DNA of 64,000 bases from Prionace glauca (GCA_037974335.1 CM075761.1:14761549-14825548), one strand, 5' to 3'. Positions 46,228 to 56,825 are shown, counted from the first letter of the stretch. The notes: generated by a model not told the origin, from the sequence alone. Numbers and translations: made by a program.

Positions 46228-46480
46228 TACCATTTCCTCTGGATATACTCTATAATTCGTCTGTCCCTCATCATTGTTCCCGTTACCTGTTAAAAAGAGC
46301 AGCTACAACTGGCTGCAAATTGTCCAATTTCATACTGAACCGCCTGCAACTGAAAGTCATCAAGAAATTGATTGAGAGTCTTGCACAGTTACGAAGTCTC
46401 CCGACAATCTCTATCTCTCTGCCAGTCCCTGCAGATCCTTTTCCCGGACACAAGGGCCATTCCCAGAAAATATCGCTGAA
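46228..46480 (-). pseudogene. Relic of a second VJ-C1-type receptor gene: TM and tail exons
   Basis: Two exons of the gene at 55,430-61,916 recur here in the opposite orientation. The transmembrane exon part (46,415-46,480) reads GKRICRDWQR, against GRRICRNRQR in the + strand gene, and nucleotide identity is obvious (AAGGATCTGCAGG). Then comes a 128-base intron, an acceptor CTCTTTTTAACAG, and a tail exon of exactly 59 bases (46,228-46,286; GNGNNDEGQTNYRVYPEE) ending at a canonical GTAAGT donor. The donor after the transmembrane exon reads AT instead of GT. An HE1 SINE at 46,481 cuts off the rest of that exon, and no V or C1 exon is visible nearby. I read it as a broken paralogue; the well-kept tail exon suggests recent death. 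Confidence 0.8.
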
Positions 46481-46833
46481 GGGCGGCACGGTAGCACAGT
46501 GGGTTAGCACTGCTGCTTCACAGCTCCAGGGACCTGGGTTCGATTCCCGGCTCGGGTCACTGTCTATGTGGAGTTTGCACATTCTCTTCGTGTCTGCGTG
46601 GGTTTCCTCCGGGTGCTCCGGTTTCCTCCCACAGTCCAAAGATGTGCGGGTTAAGTTGATTGGCCAAGCTAAGAAATTGCCCCTTAGTGTCCAGGGATGC
46701 GCAGGTTAGAGGGATTCATGGGTATAATATACCCACTAATTGGGGATATTGGGGTAGGGTCTGGGTGGGATTGTGTTCGTTGCAGACTCGATGGGCCGAA
46801 GGGCCTATAGTGTTCTATGGTTCATTGCGGATG
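46481..46833 (+). mobile_element. HE1 SINE, full length, inside the receptor relic
   Basis: Starts GGGCGGCACGGTAGCACAGT and has an intact tRNA-like head (GGGTTCGATTCCCGGCTCGG), the body, and a tail with GGGCCGAAGGGCCTATAGTG. It breaks the transmembrane exon of the minus-strand receptor relic. Confidence 0.92.
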
Positions 46834-47243
46834 GGTCATACAAAGGCTCCTCTTGAATGTTGCTTCACGTGGTTAGTGTGCGCTTAAACTGGACCATCTG
46901 ACGGGAAACGTGACAGCTCAGTGACTATCACTGTTTGCTGTGCAGATACAGGGACCCAGGTCGTATCCCCGGCTTGGGTCAGTTTCTGTGGGAGGTTACA
47001 CATTCTCTCTTGTGCTTGCGTGGGTTTTCCCCGGGTGCTCCGGTTTCCTCCCACACCCCAAAAACGTGCTTTTAGGCTGATTGGTGTTAACAAATTGTCC
47101 CTAAATTAGACCTCCCCAAATCTGGCGTGGAGAAAAGTCATAGGTCGAAAAAGGCAGATGAGGCATTCATTAGATGTTAAAATGGCGGCGCAGGCTTGTT
47201 GGGTCGAAAGGGCCTGTTTCGTGTGCTGTGTTGTTCTTGTTTT
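46834..47243 (+). mobile_element. Composite SINE, nearly full length
   Basis: 5' part with TTGAATGTTGCTTCACGTGG, tRNA-like segment, HE1-like middle (CCCGGGTGCTCCGGTTTCC) and tail GGCGGCGCAGGCTTGTTGG through GTGTTGTTCTTG. A copy of the family at 1,722 and 63,257 in the opposite orientation. Confidence 0.85.
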
Positions 47244-47345
47244 TAGTTGCTCCTGGAGGGCACCTGAGAACGAACCACATTGCTGTGACCCTGGAGTCGA
47301 CACGGAGGCCAGGCCCGATAAGGAGGGAAGTTTCCTTACCTAACG
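47244..47345 (+). repeat. Interspersed repeat relic ('CCACATTGCTGTG' family)
   Basis: AACCACATTGCTGTGACCCT and GATAAGGAGGGAAGTTTCCT belong to the repeat also seen in the inverted arms at 8,460 and at 47,660. Confidence 0.6.
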
Positions 47346-47590
47346 GATGTGAGTGATCGAGACTCTTTATTTCCCCCCCGCAAATCGATTCAGGGTCACT
47401 TGCAGATTCTTCATTCTAGATGTATTTCCTCTGACTGTTCAGGTTTCCTCCACAGTCGGAATGACCGGCGAGTTAGATACATTGACCTCCCTCATTGCAC
47501 AGAAACAGGCGCCAGAGTGTGGCGACTAGGTGATGTTCACACTAACATCGCCCCATCTTAATGTAAGTTTAATTGTGACACTAGGAAATA
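47346..47590 (+). mobile_element. Old HE1-like SINE
   Basis: Diverged body (CAGGTTTCCTCCACAGTCGG) and a tail TAATGTAAGTTTAATTGTGA like that of the SINE at 13,590. The head is weak. Confidence 0.55.
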
Positions 47591-47599
47591 AAATTTAAC

Positions 47600-47745
47600 T
47601 TTAAAAATGTTATTGCCCATACCTAGTTGCCCGAGGGCAGTTGAGAGTTAACAATGTTGCTGCATCTCTGGAGTCACATGTCGGGCCAACCAGATAAGGA
47701 GGGCAAATATCTTTCCCTCAAGGGTATTAATGAACCTTCACTGAA
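47600..47745 (+). repeat. Interspersed repeat relic
   Basis: TATTGCCCATACCTAGTTGC and CTGGAGTCACATGTCGGGCC, same family as 47,244-47,345. Confidence 0.6.
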
Positions 47746-48285
47746 CATTTATGTGAGGAAAAATAAGCAAATATCGCCTAAACAGGATAATTCCCTCCAT
47801 CTGAACATGGGGTCTCAGTTTTTACTGTCTGAACAATTATTCCAGCTGATAATTCTTACTCTCTTTTACTCACCATAAACCTGCAACAGCAAGAAAATGA
47901 CTCTTGCAGATAATCATTCTTTGGATATCTTTACGCGCTGTTTCAACTTGTTTTGTGACCAGTTTGTTTCTGAAGGGTTAATGGCCGCAGGTTGAGCTCA
48001 AACCCAGAGAGTTTTGCCCCTTTCAGATACAGTGGAAATTATGACGGGCTGTGCAATGGAAAGTACGACACAGGTTTGATGCGGTGTGCTGGTGAATTCC
48101 ACATTCACGTGACACAGTGCGGTCATCACTGTGCGTCACAGCGATGAACAAGCAGCATGTCTTCAGGAAGTGTTACAGTACAGTAATTGTGTGGTGAAAT
48201 GTTTTCTATTTCAGCTAAATTTCAATTCATTCGCGGGATGTGAACTTCCTTGGCAAGGACAGAGTGCATTGTTCTTTCGAAAATG
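47746..48285. other. Unassigned; inspected for more receptor exons
   Basis: No V or C1 exon related to the receptor gene is visible on either strand. A minus-strand stretch ending in a GTGAGT donor near 47,870 could mimic a leader exon but lacks a start in the right frame. Confidence 0.4.
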
Positions 48286-48289
48286 ATAA

Positions 48290-48620
48290 TGTCCAAAGAT
48301 GTACAGGTTAGGTAGATTGGCCACGCTAAATTGTCCCTTAGTGCCCAAAGATGTGCAGGTTAGGGTGGATTGGCCATGCTAAATTGTCCCTTAGTGTCCA
48401 AAGATGTATAGGTTAGGGTGGATTGGCCATGCTAAATTGTCACTTGGTGTCCAAAGATGTACAGGTTAGGGTGGATTGGCCATGCTAAATTGCCCCTTAG
48501 TGTCGGAGGAACTAACCAGGGTAAATTCATGGGGTTATGGGAACAGGGCCTGGATGGAATTGTGATGGGTGCTGACTTGATGGGCCGAAAGGCATCCTTC
48601 TGCACTTTGAGATTTGATAA
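48290..48620 (+). mobile_element. HE1-like SINE with four tandem 53-bp units
   Basis: The block GTCCAAAGATGTACAGGTTA to GCTAAATTGTCCCTTAGT, a normal single segment of HE1, is repeated about four times (48,293-48,505). It is followed by the usual SINE 3' tail (GATGGGCCGAAAGGCATCC, TTCTGCACTTTGAG). Confidence 0.9.
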
Positions 48621-48639
48621 TTCTAGAATGACCCACCAT

Positions 48640-49935
48640 CTGGAGAGGTTTGACATGATCAGGAATAGTCAGCATGGATTTGTCAAGGGCAGGTCGTGCC
48701 TTACGAGCCTAGTTGAGTTCTTCGATAATGTGACTGAACACATTGACGAAGGAAGTGCCGTGGACGTAGTGTACATGGACTTCAGCAAGGCTTTTGATAA
48801 GGTCCCCCATGCACGACTTCTTGAGAAGGTGAGAGGGCATGGGCTCCAAAGGCCTTTGGCCTTGTGGATCCAGAACTGGCTTGCCTGCAGAAGGCAGAGA
48901 GTGGTTGTGGATGGGTCTTTTTCGGAATGGAGGTCAGCCACCAGTGGGGTGCCCCAGGGATCTGTTCTGGGACCCTTGTTGTTTGTCATTTTCATAAATG
49001 ACCTGGATGAGGAAGTGGAGGGATGGGTTAGCAAGTTCGCTGATGACACGAAGGTCGGCGGTGTTGTGGATGGTCTGGAAGGATGTCAAAAGTTGCAGCA
49101 GGACATAGATAGGATGCAGGAATGGGCGGAGAAGTGGCAGATGGACTTCAACGCGGATAAATGTGTAGTAGTCCATTTCAGCAGAACCAACGGGATGAAC
49201 GAGTACACTATTAAGGGCAGGGGTCTTAGTTGAAGAGCAGAAGGATCTCGGGGTCCGGGTTCACAGGACTCTTAAATCGGCCTCGCAGGTGGAGGAGGTG
49301 GTCAAGAAGGCGTATGGTGTACTGGCCTTCATTAATCGAGGGATTGAGTTTAGGAGTCGGGAGGTAATGCTGCAACTTTACAGGACCCTCGTCAGGCCTC
49401 ATTTGGAGTACTGTGCGCAGTTCTGGTCGCCTCACTATAGGAAAGACGTAGAAGCTATTGAAAGGGTGCAGAGGAGATTTACAAGGATGTTGCCTGGACT
49501 GGGAGGCATGCCTTATGAAGATAGGTTGAGGGAGCTGGGACTCTTTTCCCTGGAGAGGCGAAGGTTGAGAGGCGACCTGATAGAAGTCTATAAAATGTTG
49601 AGAGGAATAGATAGGGTGGACTCTCAGAGGCTATTTCCCCGGGTTGAAATGGTCGCTACGAGAGGACACAGATTTAAGGTGCGGGGAGGGAAGTACAGAG
49701 GTGATGTTAGGGGTAAGTTTTTCACTCAGAGGGTGGTGAGTGATTGGAATCGGCTGCCGTCGTCGGTGGTGGAGGCGAACTCGCTGGGGTCTTTTAAAAG
49801 ACTTCTGGATGAGTATATAGGGTTTAATGGGATTGGGGGTTATAGATAGGTCTATAGATTGGTGGGGTTGATGCGATCGGCGCAACTCGAGGGCCGAAGG
49901 GCCTGTTTGTGCTGTAATATTCTATGTAATCTATG
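48640..49935 (+). mobile_element. CR1-type LINE, subfamily B, near twin of 41,415-42,722
   Basis: The same extent of the B element, starting at the same position in the RT ORF. A short deletion at about 49,230 breaks the frame between the 5' part (to KGRGLS) and the 3' part (186 codons, EEVVKKAYGVLAF to GFNGIGGYR). The 3' end has TTCTATG followed by TAATCTATG units. Confidence 0.94.
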
Positions 49936-49939
49936 TAAT

Positions 49940-52125
49940 CTGAAAGCTGCCTCATAGACAGAAGTGAAAATATTCTGTGAGTTATATATGATTTGATTGA
50001 AATTGTGTTGGAAATCTCAGTGATTTGCCGCTTGAGTGTAGAATGTCCAGACTGTAGTTCCTCTGAGCTGCAGATGAGATGACTGTCTCTGTTGTGAATC
50101 AGAGGGGGGTTTTGCTAATTGTCCTCAACCCTAGCAATGCTTGCAAACAATGACCAATTTTCTTTTGAATAGTTTCCTGTAACATGGCTTAAGTGTAAAC
50201 CAGCAGGTTCTCTGTGCAGCTAAATCTATCTCGAATGCCCAGCTGTCTGCGGTTTAACATTGTGTCTCAGCTTCTGATCTCTGGAGGCAGTTGGGTAGGT
50301 GTAGTACCTCAACTGTAAACAAGCGAAAAACCACACTGAGCTGTAGCCTCGGACAACTTTCTGTCTCAACCTGGTCAGAATCTCGACCAGCGATTTCTGC
50401 TTTGATGTGCTTTGCACACTCCCCGAAAGGGCTGTGAGCGAGGCGTCTTTCTTAAGGTCACACCATGCAAGTGTGGTTACAGCCAACGCCTCTCTATCTT
50501 TCTCTATCTGCTGCCAAGCCCCGCTCTCTGCTGCAAATTCTCATGATTCTTTTCATTGACTTTAAAGGTCAGAGCTATTTTTTGCAGAGCATTTCAATCA
50601 CTCTGGCAGGAGCACCTCTGAACCTGTTGGGGCGCTAATTCGGGTCTTCACCTTAACATATATGTATCTAGCTCTGGTCTCCCAGCTCTGTTCCTCCTCA
50701 TTCTTTTGAACGTTCCCTGGCGGAATAATTCCTACAGATTCTTGTAGAGAAACTAGAACATTGAATTTGTTGTTTTAATAATCTCTTTGGTTCAAGTGTC
50801 GAATGAGAGTCTCCCAAAAATGAACGATTTCATCCACCGGCAGTTTCTAAGTGTTTTCCTTCTGTTAGGGTGGTGCATGTTGACGTTTTGCAGTAAGCAT
50901 CACGGAAAACCGTGTTCTAAACTGTATCCTAATTAGAGCTGTGTTTCACTAAAGCGGCTGATCCGAACGGGATGTCTATCCGGGACATCTGAAAGAAATG
51001 TTCCTCTAATACGCATGAGTTTAAAATACTAACTAGTTTCTTGTTTCATAACAGAGTGAATAGCTCCTACTCAAAATACTTTTTACACAATGTGTTTTGA
51101 TCTTTAGCATTTGAATTTTGGGCCGAGGTGTTTGATCCATAGTCTGAGCCCCTATTTTCCAGTAACAACATTAAATTCATTGGTCCTGCTTCTGCCAATC
51201 ACCGTTGATTTTTACTTCATTGACTAAGTTCCTGGGCTGCAGGGCGGCTCCGTGGACAGCACCGCTGCCTCACAGCACCAGGGACCGGGTTATGAGTGAC
51301 TGAATATCGACAGGTCTCTTGGGTAGAGCCCAAAAATTCATTCCCTTCTCGGGGCAGAGAATTCTTCTCCTCTCATTCTGAAATGGCAATTTCTTTACCC
51401 TGAGGTTATTTCGCTATGTGACATATTTTCCTGCCAATGGAATCAAACTCTTTCGGATCTGGCATGTCACCATCCTTCAAAATATTGTGCTTCAATGAAT
51501 TGAAGTCTCATTTTTCTACAGACAATTTAACATAATTTTCCCAGCCTCCCGTCACAGGACAACCCTATCGTTCAAGGGATCAATGATAGATTATTAGGAG
51601 TTGGGGTCGAAATGTAGTGTGTCCAAGTGCACAGGTTAATCAGGGATGTCAACTGACCATCATACAGTCGATAGCAAGTGCCACCACTGAGCATGTGCAG
51701 AGATGTTCTTGGATGGTAGAGAACAAATAACCAGGCAACTGCTATATAAATAGACCTGTTTGTCAGTATAAAGGAAGTATTTTCACATGTGCTGGCTTTC
51801 TAGAAGCGCAATGATAAATAAACATTCTTACTCTCCCTTTCTTAAGATAGCCTATATTAAGGTAAAGGACGTAGATTAGCTTAAATGGAACAAATCGCGT
51901 TACTTTTATTTAGTTTTGAGTTTAGAGCCTTGTCTGTTTCTGTGTTTTGTTACCATTTATCATTTCTGTAAAAAAATACATATTTGTAGAAAAGGGCAAA
52001 ATGTCGAGAGTTGCATGACATTGGTTTAAGAGGGTTTGGCAAAAGAAGCAATAGGAATTAATAAAAATGGCGATTGAGGTGTCTGGGACAGGATCTGTAA
52101 ATTAGAACGCTGTAAGTTTAAATGT
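49940..52125. other. Intergenic, mostly unrecognised
   Basis: A SINE-head relic (GGGCGGCTCCGTGGACAGC) lies at about 51,242-51,290, and a pyrimidine-rich old-repeat-like block follows at 51,300-51,540. No host exon is supported. Confidence 0.4.
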
Positions 52126-52127
52126 CA

Positions 52128-52180
52128 ATGTCCAACAATGTGCTGGTTAGGTGGATTGACCATGCTTAATTGCCCCTTAG
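52128..52180 (+). repeat. Single 53-bp SINE-derived unit
   Basis: AATGTCCAACAATGTGCTGG through CTTAATTGCCCCTTA is one unit of the segment expanded at 48,290, 53,614 and 58,680. It abuts the LINE tail at 52,181. Confidence 0.7.
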
Positions 52181-52540
52181 AACAAAGAACAGTACAGCAC
52201 AAGAACAGGCCCTTCGGCCCTCCAAGCCTGCGCCGCTCATGCGCCCAGCTGGACCATTCGTTTGTATCTCTCTATTCCCAGTCTGTTCATGTGGCTGTCA
52301 AGATAAGTCTTAGACGATCCCAGCGTGTCCGCCTCAACCACCTTGCTTGGCAGCGGATTCCAGGCCCCCACCACCCTCTGTGTAAAATACGCCCCCCTGA
52401 CATCTACGTTGTACATTGCCCCCTTCACCTTGAACTTGTGACCCCTTGTGCTCGTCAGCCCCGACCTGGGAAAAAGCTTCCCACTGTTCACCCTGTCTGT
52501 GCCCTTCATAATTTTATACACAATTTTATACATTTTATTT
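52181..52540 (-). mobile_element. CR1-type LINE, subfamily D, short copy
   Basis: Tail AGAACAAAGAACAGTACAGC at 52,181 and C-terminal coding (MKGTDRVNSGKLFPRSG, RGAYFTQRVVGAWNPLPSK). It meets a plus-strand C copy head-to-head near 52,540. Confidence 0.85.
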
Positions 52541-53600
52541 TGGAATCAATGGATGCTATTCTGGTTGGCGGTTGGTGACTAGTGGAGTGCGGCAGGGATC
52601 GGTGCTGGGGCCTCAGCTATTTACCATTTATATAGATGATCTGGAGGAGGGGGCTGAGTGTAGGGTAACGAAATTTGCTGATGACACAAAGATGAGTGGA
52701 AAAGCAAATTGTGTGGAGGGTGTGGAAAGTCTGCAGAGGGATTTGGATAGGCTGAGCGAGTGGGCGAGGACCTGGCAGATGGAGTATAAAGTTAGCATTT
52801 GTGAGGTTATCCACTTTGGTAGAAATAATAGTAGGAGGGATTACTATTTAAAGGGCGAAAAACTGCAGCATGCTACGTGTAGAGGGACCTGGGGGTCCTT
52901 GTGCATGAGTCGCAAAAACCCAGTCTGCAGGTGCGGCAGGTGATCAAGAAGGCAAATGGGATGCTGGCCTTCATAGCGAGGGGGATAGAATATAAAAGTA
53001 GGGAGGTCTCGTTGCAACTGTACAGGGTACTGGTGAGGCCGCAGCTGGAGTTTGCAGTGTGCAGTTTTGGTTGCCGCATTTGTGGAAGGACATATTGGCC
53101 TCGGAGGGAGTGCAGAGAAGGTTCACTAGGCTGATACCGGAGATGAGGGAGTTAACCTGTGAGGGGAGATTGAATAGATTGGGTCTGTACTCGTTGGAGT
53201 TCAGAAGGCTGCGGGGGATCTTTTAGAGACATTTAAGGTAATGAAGGGGCTCGATAGGGTAGAGGTAGAGAGATTCTTCCCGCTTAGAAAGGACAGCAGG
53301 ACTAGAGGGCACAGCCTCAAGATAAGGGGGGGCAGTTTAGATCGAAGTTGAGGAGGAACCTCTTCACTCAAAGCGTGGTGAGTCTCTGGAATTTTCTGCC
53401 CATTGAAGGAGGCTACCTCGCTGAATATATTTAAATCACGGGTAGATAGGTTTCTGATAGACAAGGGAATTAAGGGTTATGGGGAGAGACCAGGGAAGTG
53501 GAACTGATCCACGACAGATCAGCCATGATCTTGTTGAATAGCGGGGCTGGCTTGAAGGGCTAGATGACCTACTCCTGCTCTTATTTCTTATGTTCTTGTA
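52541..53600 (+). mobile_element. CR1-type LINE, subfamily C, older copy
   Basis: From the GVRQGSVLGPQLFTIYIDDL block and KFADDTKMSG through LQRDLDRLSEWARTWQME to the C 3' end (AGCCATGATCTTGTTGAATA, CTTATTTCTTATGTTC). Several frame changes after 52,880. 5'-truncated. Confidence 0.9.
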
Positions 53601-53609
53601 CACCTCTAT

Positions 53610-53998
53610 TACGCTTAGTGTCCAAAGATGTACAGATATTCTGGATTGGTCTTGCAAAATTGTCCCTTAGTGGCCAAATATGTGCCTGTTTTCTGATTGG
53701 CTATGCTCAGTTGTCCCTCAGTGTCCAAAGGTGTGCAGGTTATGTGGATTGGCCAGGCTAAATTGTCCCTAACTATCCAAAGATGCGCAGGATGCCGGAT
53801 TGTCCGTGCTAAATTGCGGATTAGGATGCGCAGGTTAGGTGGATTGGCCGTGCTAAATTGTCTCTTAGTGTCAGGGGAATTAGCAGGTTAATTATGTGGG
53901 GTCATAGCGATAGCGCCTTGGGTGCATTTGCTGGTGGTGCTGGCTCAATGGGCTGAATGGCCCTCCTTCTGCATTATTGGAGTTTATGGTTCTATAAG
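53610..53998 (+). mobile_element. HE1-like SINE with five or six diverged 53-bp units
   Basis: Diverged tandem copies of the TTAGTGTCCAAAGATG to GGCTAAATTGTCCC unit from 53,614 to about 53,875, then the SINE tail (CTGAATGGCCCTCCTTCTGC). Unit divergence is much greater than in the array at 58,680, so this is an older expansion. Confidence 0.85.
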
Positions 53999-53999
53999 T

Positions 54000-54530
54000 T
54001 AACTAATCAAGGATTTATCAATTGCTAGTTTTCACCCTCCTGTTTCGTGTAAACCTGACTGAATCTCCTACATTTCAAAAGTAAGTGCGCTCGCAAAGAC
54101 ATATCACCGGCTACCAAGAACTTGGGAACATCCTATGTTCGGGCTAGGCTCGACATTACGCTAGGCGAATGTCATCTCTCTGAAATAATGTGGGCCATGC
54201 CCTGTTACAACCCATGTAAAGCATAGAGGCAGCACGAACTGCTCACATATCAGAGGATAAAAGGAAAGCTTCGATTTCATATTTTTCTAACATGAGAAGC
54301 ACAGAACAGATTGGTAGCTGTTGTTAATGTTCCATAGGTGCCCCCATTCCTTCTTTCTATCACCCCATCAACATATCCTTCTCCTCCTTTCTCTCCTTCG
54401 TGTATATACAGCTGCCCAGTTAAAATAAATCTTTATCATTCATCTGAAGCGGACTTGAGGAGGAAAATGGGGCAACTAATGCCATAATCACAACGATTTT
54501 AATAGTGCGTTTATTTTAAACTGGCACCTT
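54000..54530. other. No recognisable feature
   Basis: Nothing supported in this stretch. Confidence 0.35.
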
Positions 54531-54850
54531 TTATTTTGATTTGGTTTGATTTATTATTGTCACATGTATGACTATACAACGAAAAATGGGCCCACCTTGC
54601 ATTAAGTTGAACTTTCTCTTCAGATTGTGACACTACATTCTCATTTCCTTCTCGATGAACAGTATGTCTTGTATGTATAGCGCGCAAGAAATAATACCTT
54701 TCACTGTATCCTAATACATGTGATAATAATAAATCAAATCTATGTACTCTATGAATGGTGTGCTTTCTCTGTGTAGCGCGCAAGAAACATTATTTTTCAC
54801 TGTACCCCAATACATGTGACAATAATAAATCAAATCAAATCAAATCAAAT
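54530..54850. mobile_element. Cluster of L2/Rex-like LINE 3' termini
   Basis: Three copies of the terminus: minus-strand at 54,537-54,580 (TTTGATTTATTATTGTCACA), plus-strand at 54,670-54,740 and 54,770-54,850 (GCGCAAGAAACATTATTTTT, then AATAATAAATC and an AATCA microsatellite). The AATCA run is the expanded tail. Confidence 0.75.
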
Positions 54851-55429
54851 CAAAAGCATTCCCTACGCAACCGAGTTCCATATTCTCCCCATTCTTCCAA
54901 GAATTGTCCTGAATTCCTGCTTGGTGACAAACTCATCCTGCAAGATTTTGACATCCTTGTTGAACCATTTCATAATTGCAAATGTTTCGGTGGATCAGCC
55001 CTCAATTTTCAATTGTTTTTTTCAGAGACAAAGAGCTCCAACCTCTTCAAGACTCACTGACAGTTGCTCGCTCTCATTCCTGGTATCATTCATTGTGAAA
55101 TGTTAACTGCACCTTTTCCACTACCTGGGAATCCTTACCAGATTAGGAAGAACCGTGCTCTGCACTCCATGTCTGGTGTAGCTGATGTGAGTGAGATCTT
55201 TCAGGCATTTTGGAGAACGTGCCGATTGTTCGCCAGTACCTGGAACTGTAGTAAACAGGAAAACCGCAGAGAGCTCTCTACCTCGGCTCTATTTTCAAAC
55301 CCCTGTCGTGTTTTTATTCATGTGCACAGTGCGTATATTCCACACCTCCCCCGCACAGAGAGAACAGGAGCGATTTCTCAGCGAAATTTGGATTGGGGGC
55401 TCAGAGTCTCACGGTCTCACTCAAGGACA
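54851..55429. other. 5' flank of the receptor gene
   Basis: No TATA box or octamer I would defend. TTGCAAAT at about 54,977 is one base off the octamer ATGCAAAT and 450 bases upstream. The open frames across this region show no similarity I recognise. Confidence 0.35.
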
Positions 55430-55472
55430 ATGAGTTTCCTGGGTATCTGTGCATTGTTCCATCTCTTCCAGG
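55430..55472 (+). CDS. VJ-C1 receptor gene, leader exon
   Basis: ATG at 55,430 in the context GACAATGA opens a 43-base exon coding MSFLGICALFHLFQ, a short hydrophobic signal peptide. The exon ends G|GTGAGA, phase 1, the standard leader-V junction in the immunoglobulin superfamily. Intron 1 (995 bases) carries a CR1-like LINE end and an HE1 SINE and leads to the V exon acceptor at 56,467. The start is chosen because it alone joins the V exon in the frame that gives a V-set N-terminus. The gene looks expressed at the cell surface: signal peptide, two Ig domains and a membrane anchor. Confidence 0.7.
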
Positions 55473-55479
55473 GTGAGAT

Positions 55480-55830
55480 ATCCTCATTGTATTCAGATAG
55501 AGTGGAGAAGGATTTGGATAGAGCGAAGAAACTGTTTCCATTGGTAGGAGTTTCTGGAACCAAGGGAACATGGATTTGGTAAAAGACAGGGAGATTAGGG
55601 GATTTTTTTTTACCTATCTGAGCTGTTGTGATCTGGAAGGCGCTGCCTGAAAGGGCGGAGGAAGGCGATCCAACAGCAACTTTCAAACGGGGGGAATGGA
55701 ATTTTCAAAATGGAGGGATTAGATACAAATTTGAAGGGGGAAATTCAATAATATGAGCGAAATCTTTCACAGATTCAACTCAAATTGGAAGGGCCGAACG
55801 GTCCCCACCCCGGGCATCAGCAGTGCTATA
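55480..55830 (+). mobile_element. CR1-like LINE 3' end in intron 1
   Basis: RAKKLFPLVGVSGTKG and WKALPERAEEG are C-terminal CR1-type blocks, followed by a 3' UTR ending in GGGCCGAACGG. It begins within ten bases of the leader donor. Old and broken. Confidence 0.65.
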
Positions 55831-56124
55831 AGGTTCACACCTTATAGCGATTAGCGAGCACGTTTAACTTAACAATGAATAAAATGTTGCTGAGAAAATG
55901 CAACTTCGATTCATAACAATGATTAGAATGGAATGAATCTGATCCGCCATTTCTCCTGGGATATGACGTGTGAATGGGCTCCCTTAACAATATTGGTCAC
56001 TTTGGGGAGAAAGCTTTTCAAGTAGAACTTCAGAGTCAGTTATAAATTTCTGAACAGACTTTAGCGCCCAACGTCAACGGAGGAGAAGAAGAAACGAAGC
56101 GAAAATAGAAAGTGCTGGAACATT

Positions 56125-56425
56125 TCAGCGGCACAGTGGGTGAACACTGTCACATCACAGCGTCAGGCTTGGATTCCCGGTTTGGGTTTGCAGAGTTGCA
56201 CGTTCTCCCCGTGTCTGAGTGGGTTTCCTCCGGGTGCTCCTCTTTCCTCCCAAAGTCCAAAGATGCGCGGGTTAGTTTGAATGGCCACGCTAAATTCCCC
56301 CTTCGTATCAGGGGATTAGCAGTGTAAATATGTGAGTTTGAGGGAATGGGAGGGATTGGGATCGGCGCAGATACGATGGGCCAAATGGCCTCTCTCTGCA
56401 CTGTGGGGATTCGGGGAATGCTCCA
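56125..56425 (+). mobile_element. HE1 SINE in intron 1, just before the V exon
   Basis: GCACAGTGGGTGAACACTGT head, TCCGGGTGCTCCTCTTTCC middle and TGGCCTCTCTCTGCACTGTG tail. It ends about 45 bases before the V exon acceptor. Confidence 0.88.
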
Positions 56426-56467
56426 TAACCTGAGGTGACTGTTGTTCTCTCTCTTTCTCTTTCCCAG

Positions 56468-56825
56468 TTACAGTGTCTCAGGTCACCGTGTCCCAGTCTC
56501 CGCCGGTTCAGACGCTCCCTGTGGGGAGTCCTGTTAATCTCCGCTGCCACATCCAGGGTCAAGCTTTGTCTTCTGGTACAGACAGAGGGCTTTGTCTTCT
56601 GGTACAGACAGAGGGAGAGAAACGGCATGGATTGGGTTTACACAGCGTACGAGAATAGCCGAGCTGAGGGGAGATTTTCCAGCCAGATTTCTGAAAATGG
56701 GCGTCTTTATTCACTAATCATTGCGGATTCCCGAGTCAATGATTCTGGGGTGTATTACTGTGCAAAGCGCCACTACCAGAACATGGTCCAAATATTCGGA
56801 AATGGCTCCAAGTTAGTGATTACAG
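56468..56825 (+). CDS. VJ-C1 receptor gene, germline-joined V-J exon (frame disrupted)
   Basis: After the acceptor TCTTTCCCAG the exon codes a V-set domain: SQSPPVQTLPVGSPVNLRC with the first cysteine, FWYRQ with the core tryptophan, EGRFSSQISENGRLYSLII, DSGVYYCAKR with the second cysteine, then FGNGSKLVIT, a J-type G strand. V and J are continuous, with no heptamer or nonamer between them. The exon ends G|GTAAAT, phase 1. A 26-base tandem duplication (56,563-56,588 and 56,589-56,614) in the CDR1/FR2 area leaves the two halves in different frames, and removing one copy would not bring them into the same frame either. The gene is thus a fresh pseudogene, or the base sequence is wrong here. One N-glycosylation site (NGS) lies in the J strand. 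Confidence 0.8.

Noticed and set aside
47865-47915. Possible leader exon on the minus strand (hydrophobic stretch with FLLLQ before a GTGAGT donor)
   Set aside because: In the phase-1 frame there is a stop but no start codon at its beginning, and upstream sequence does not resemble that of the leader at 55,430.
48110-48135. CACAGTG and CACTGTG heptamers that could be recombination signals near the receptor relic
   Set aside because: Neither has an A-rich nonamer at 12 or 23 bases in the right orientation, and no V, D or J coding sequence adjoins them.
54970-54990. Octamer-like TTGCAAAT as an immunoglobulin-type promoter element
   Set aside because: One base off the consensus, 450 bases from the start codon and without a TATA box nearby.
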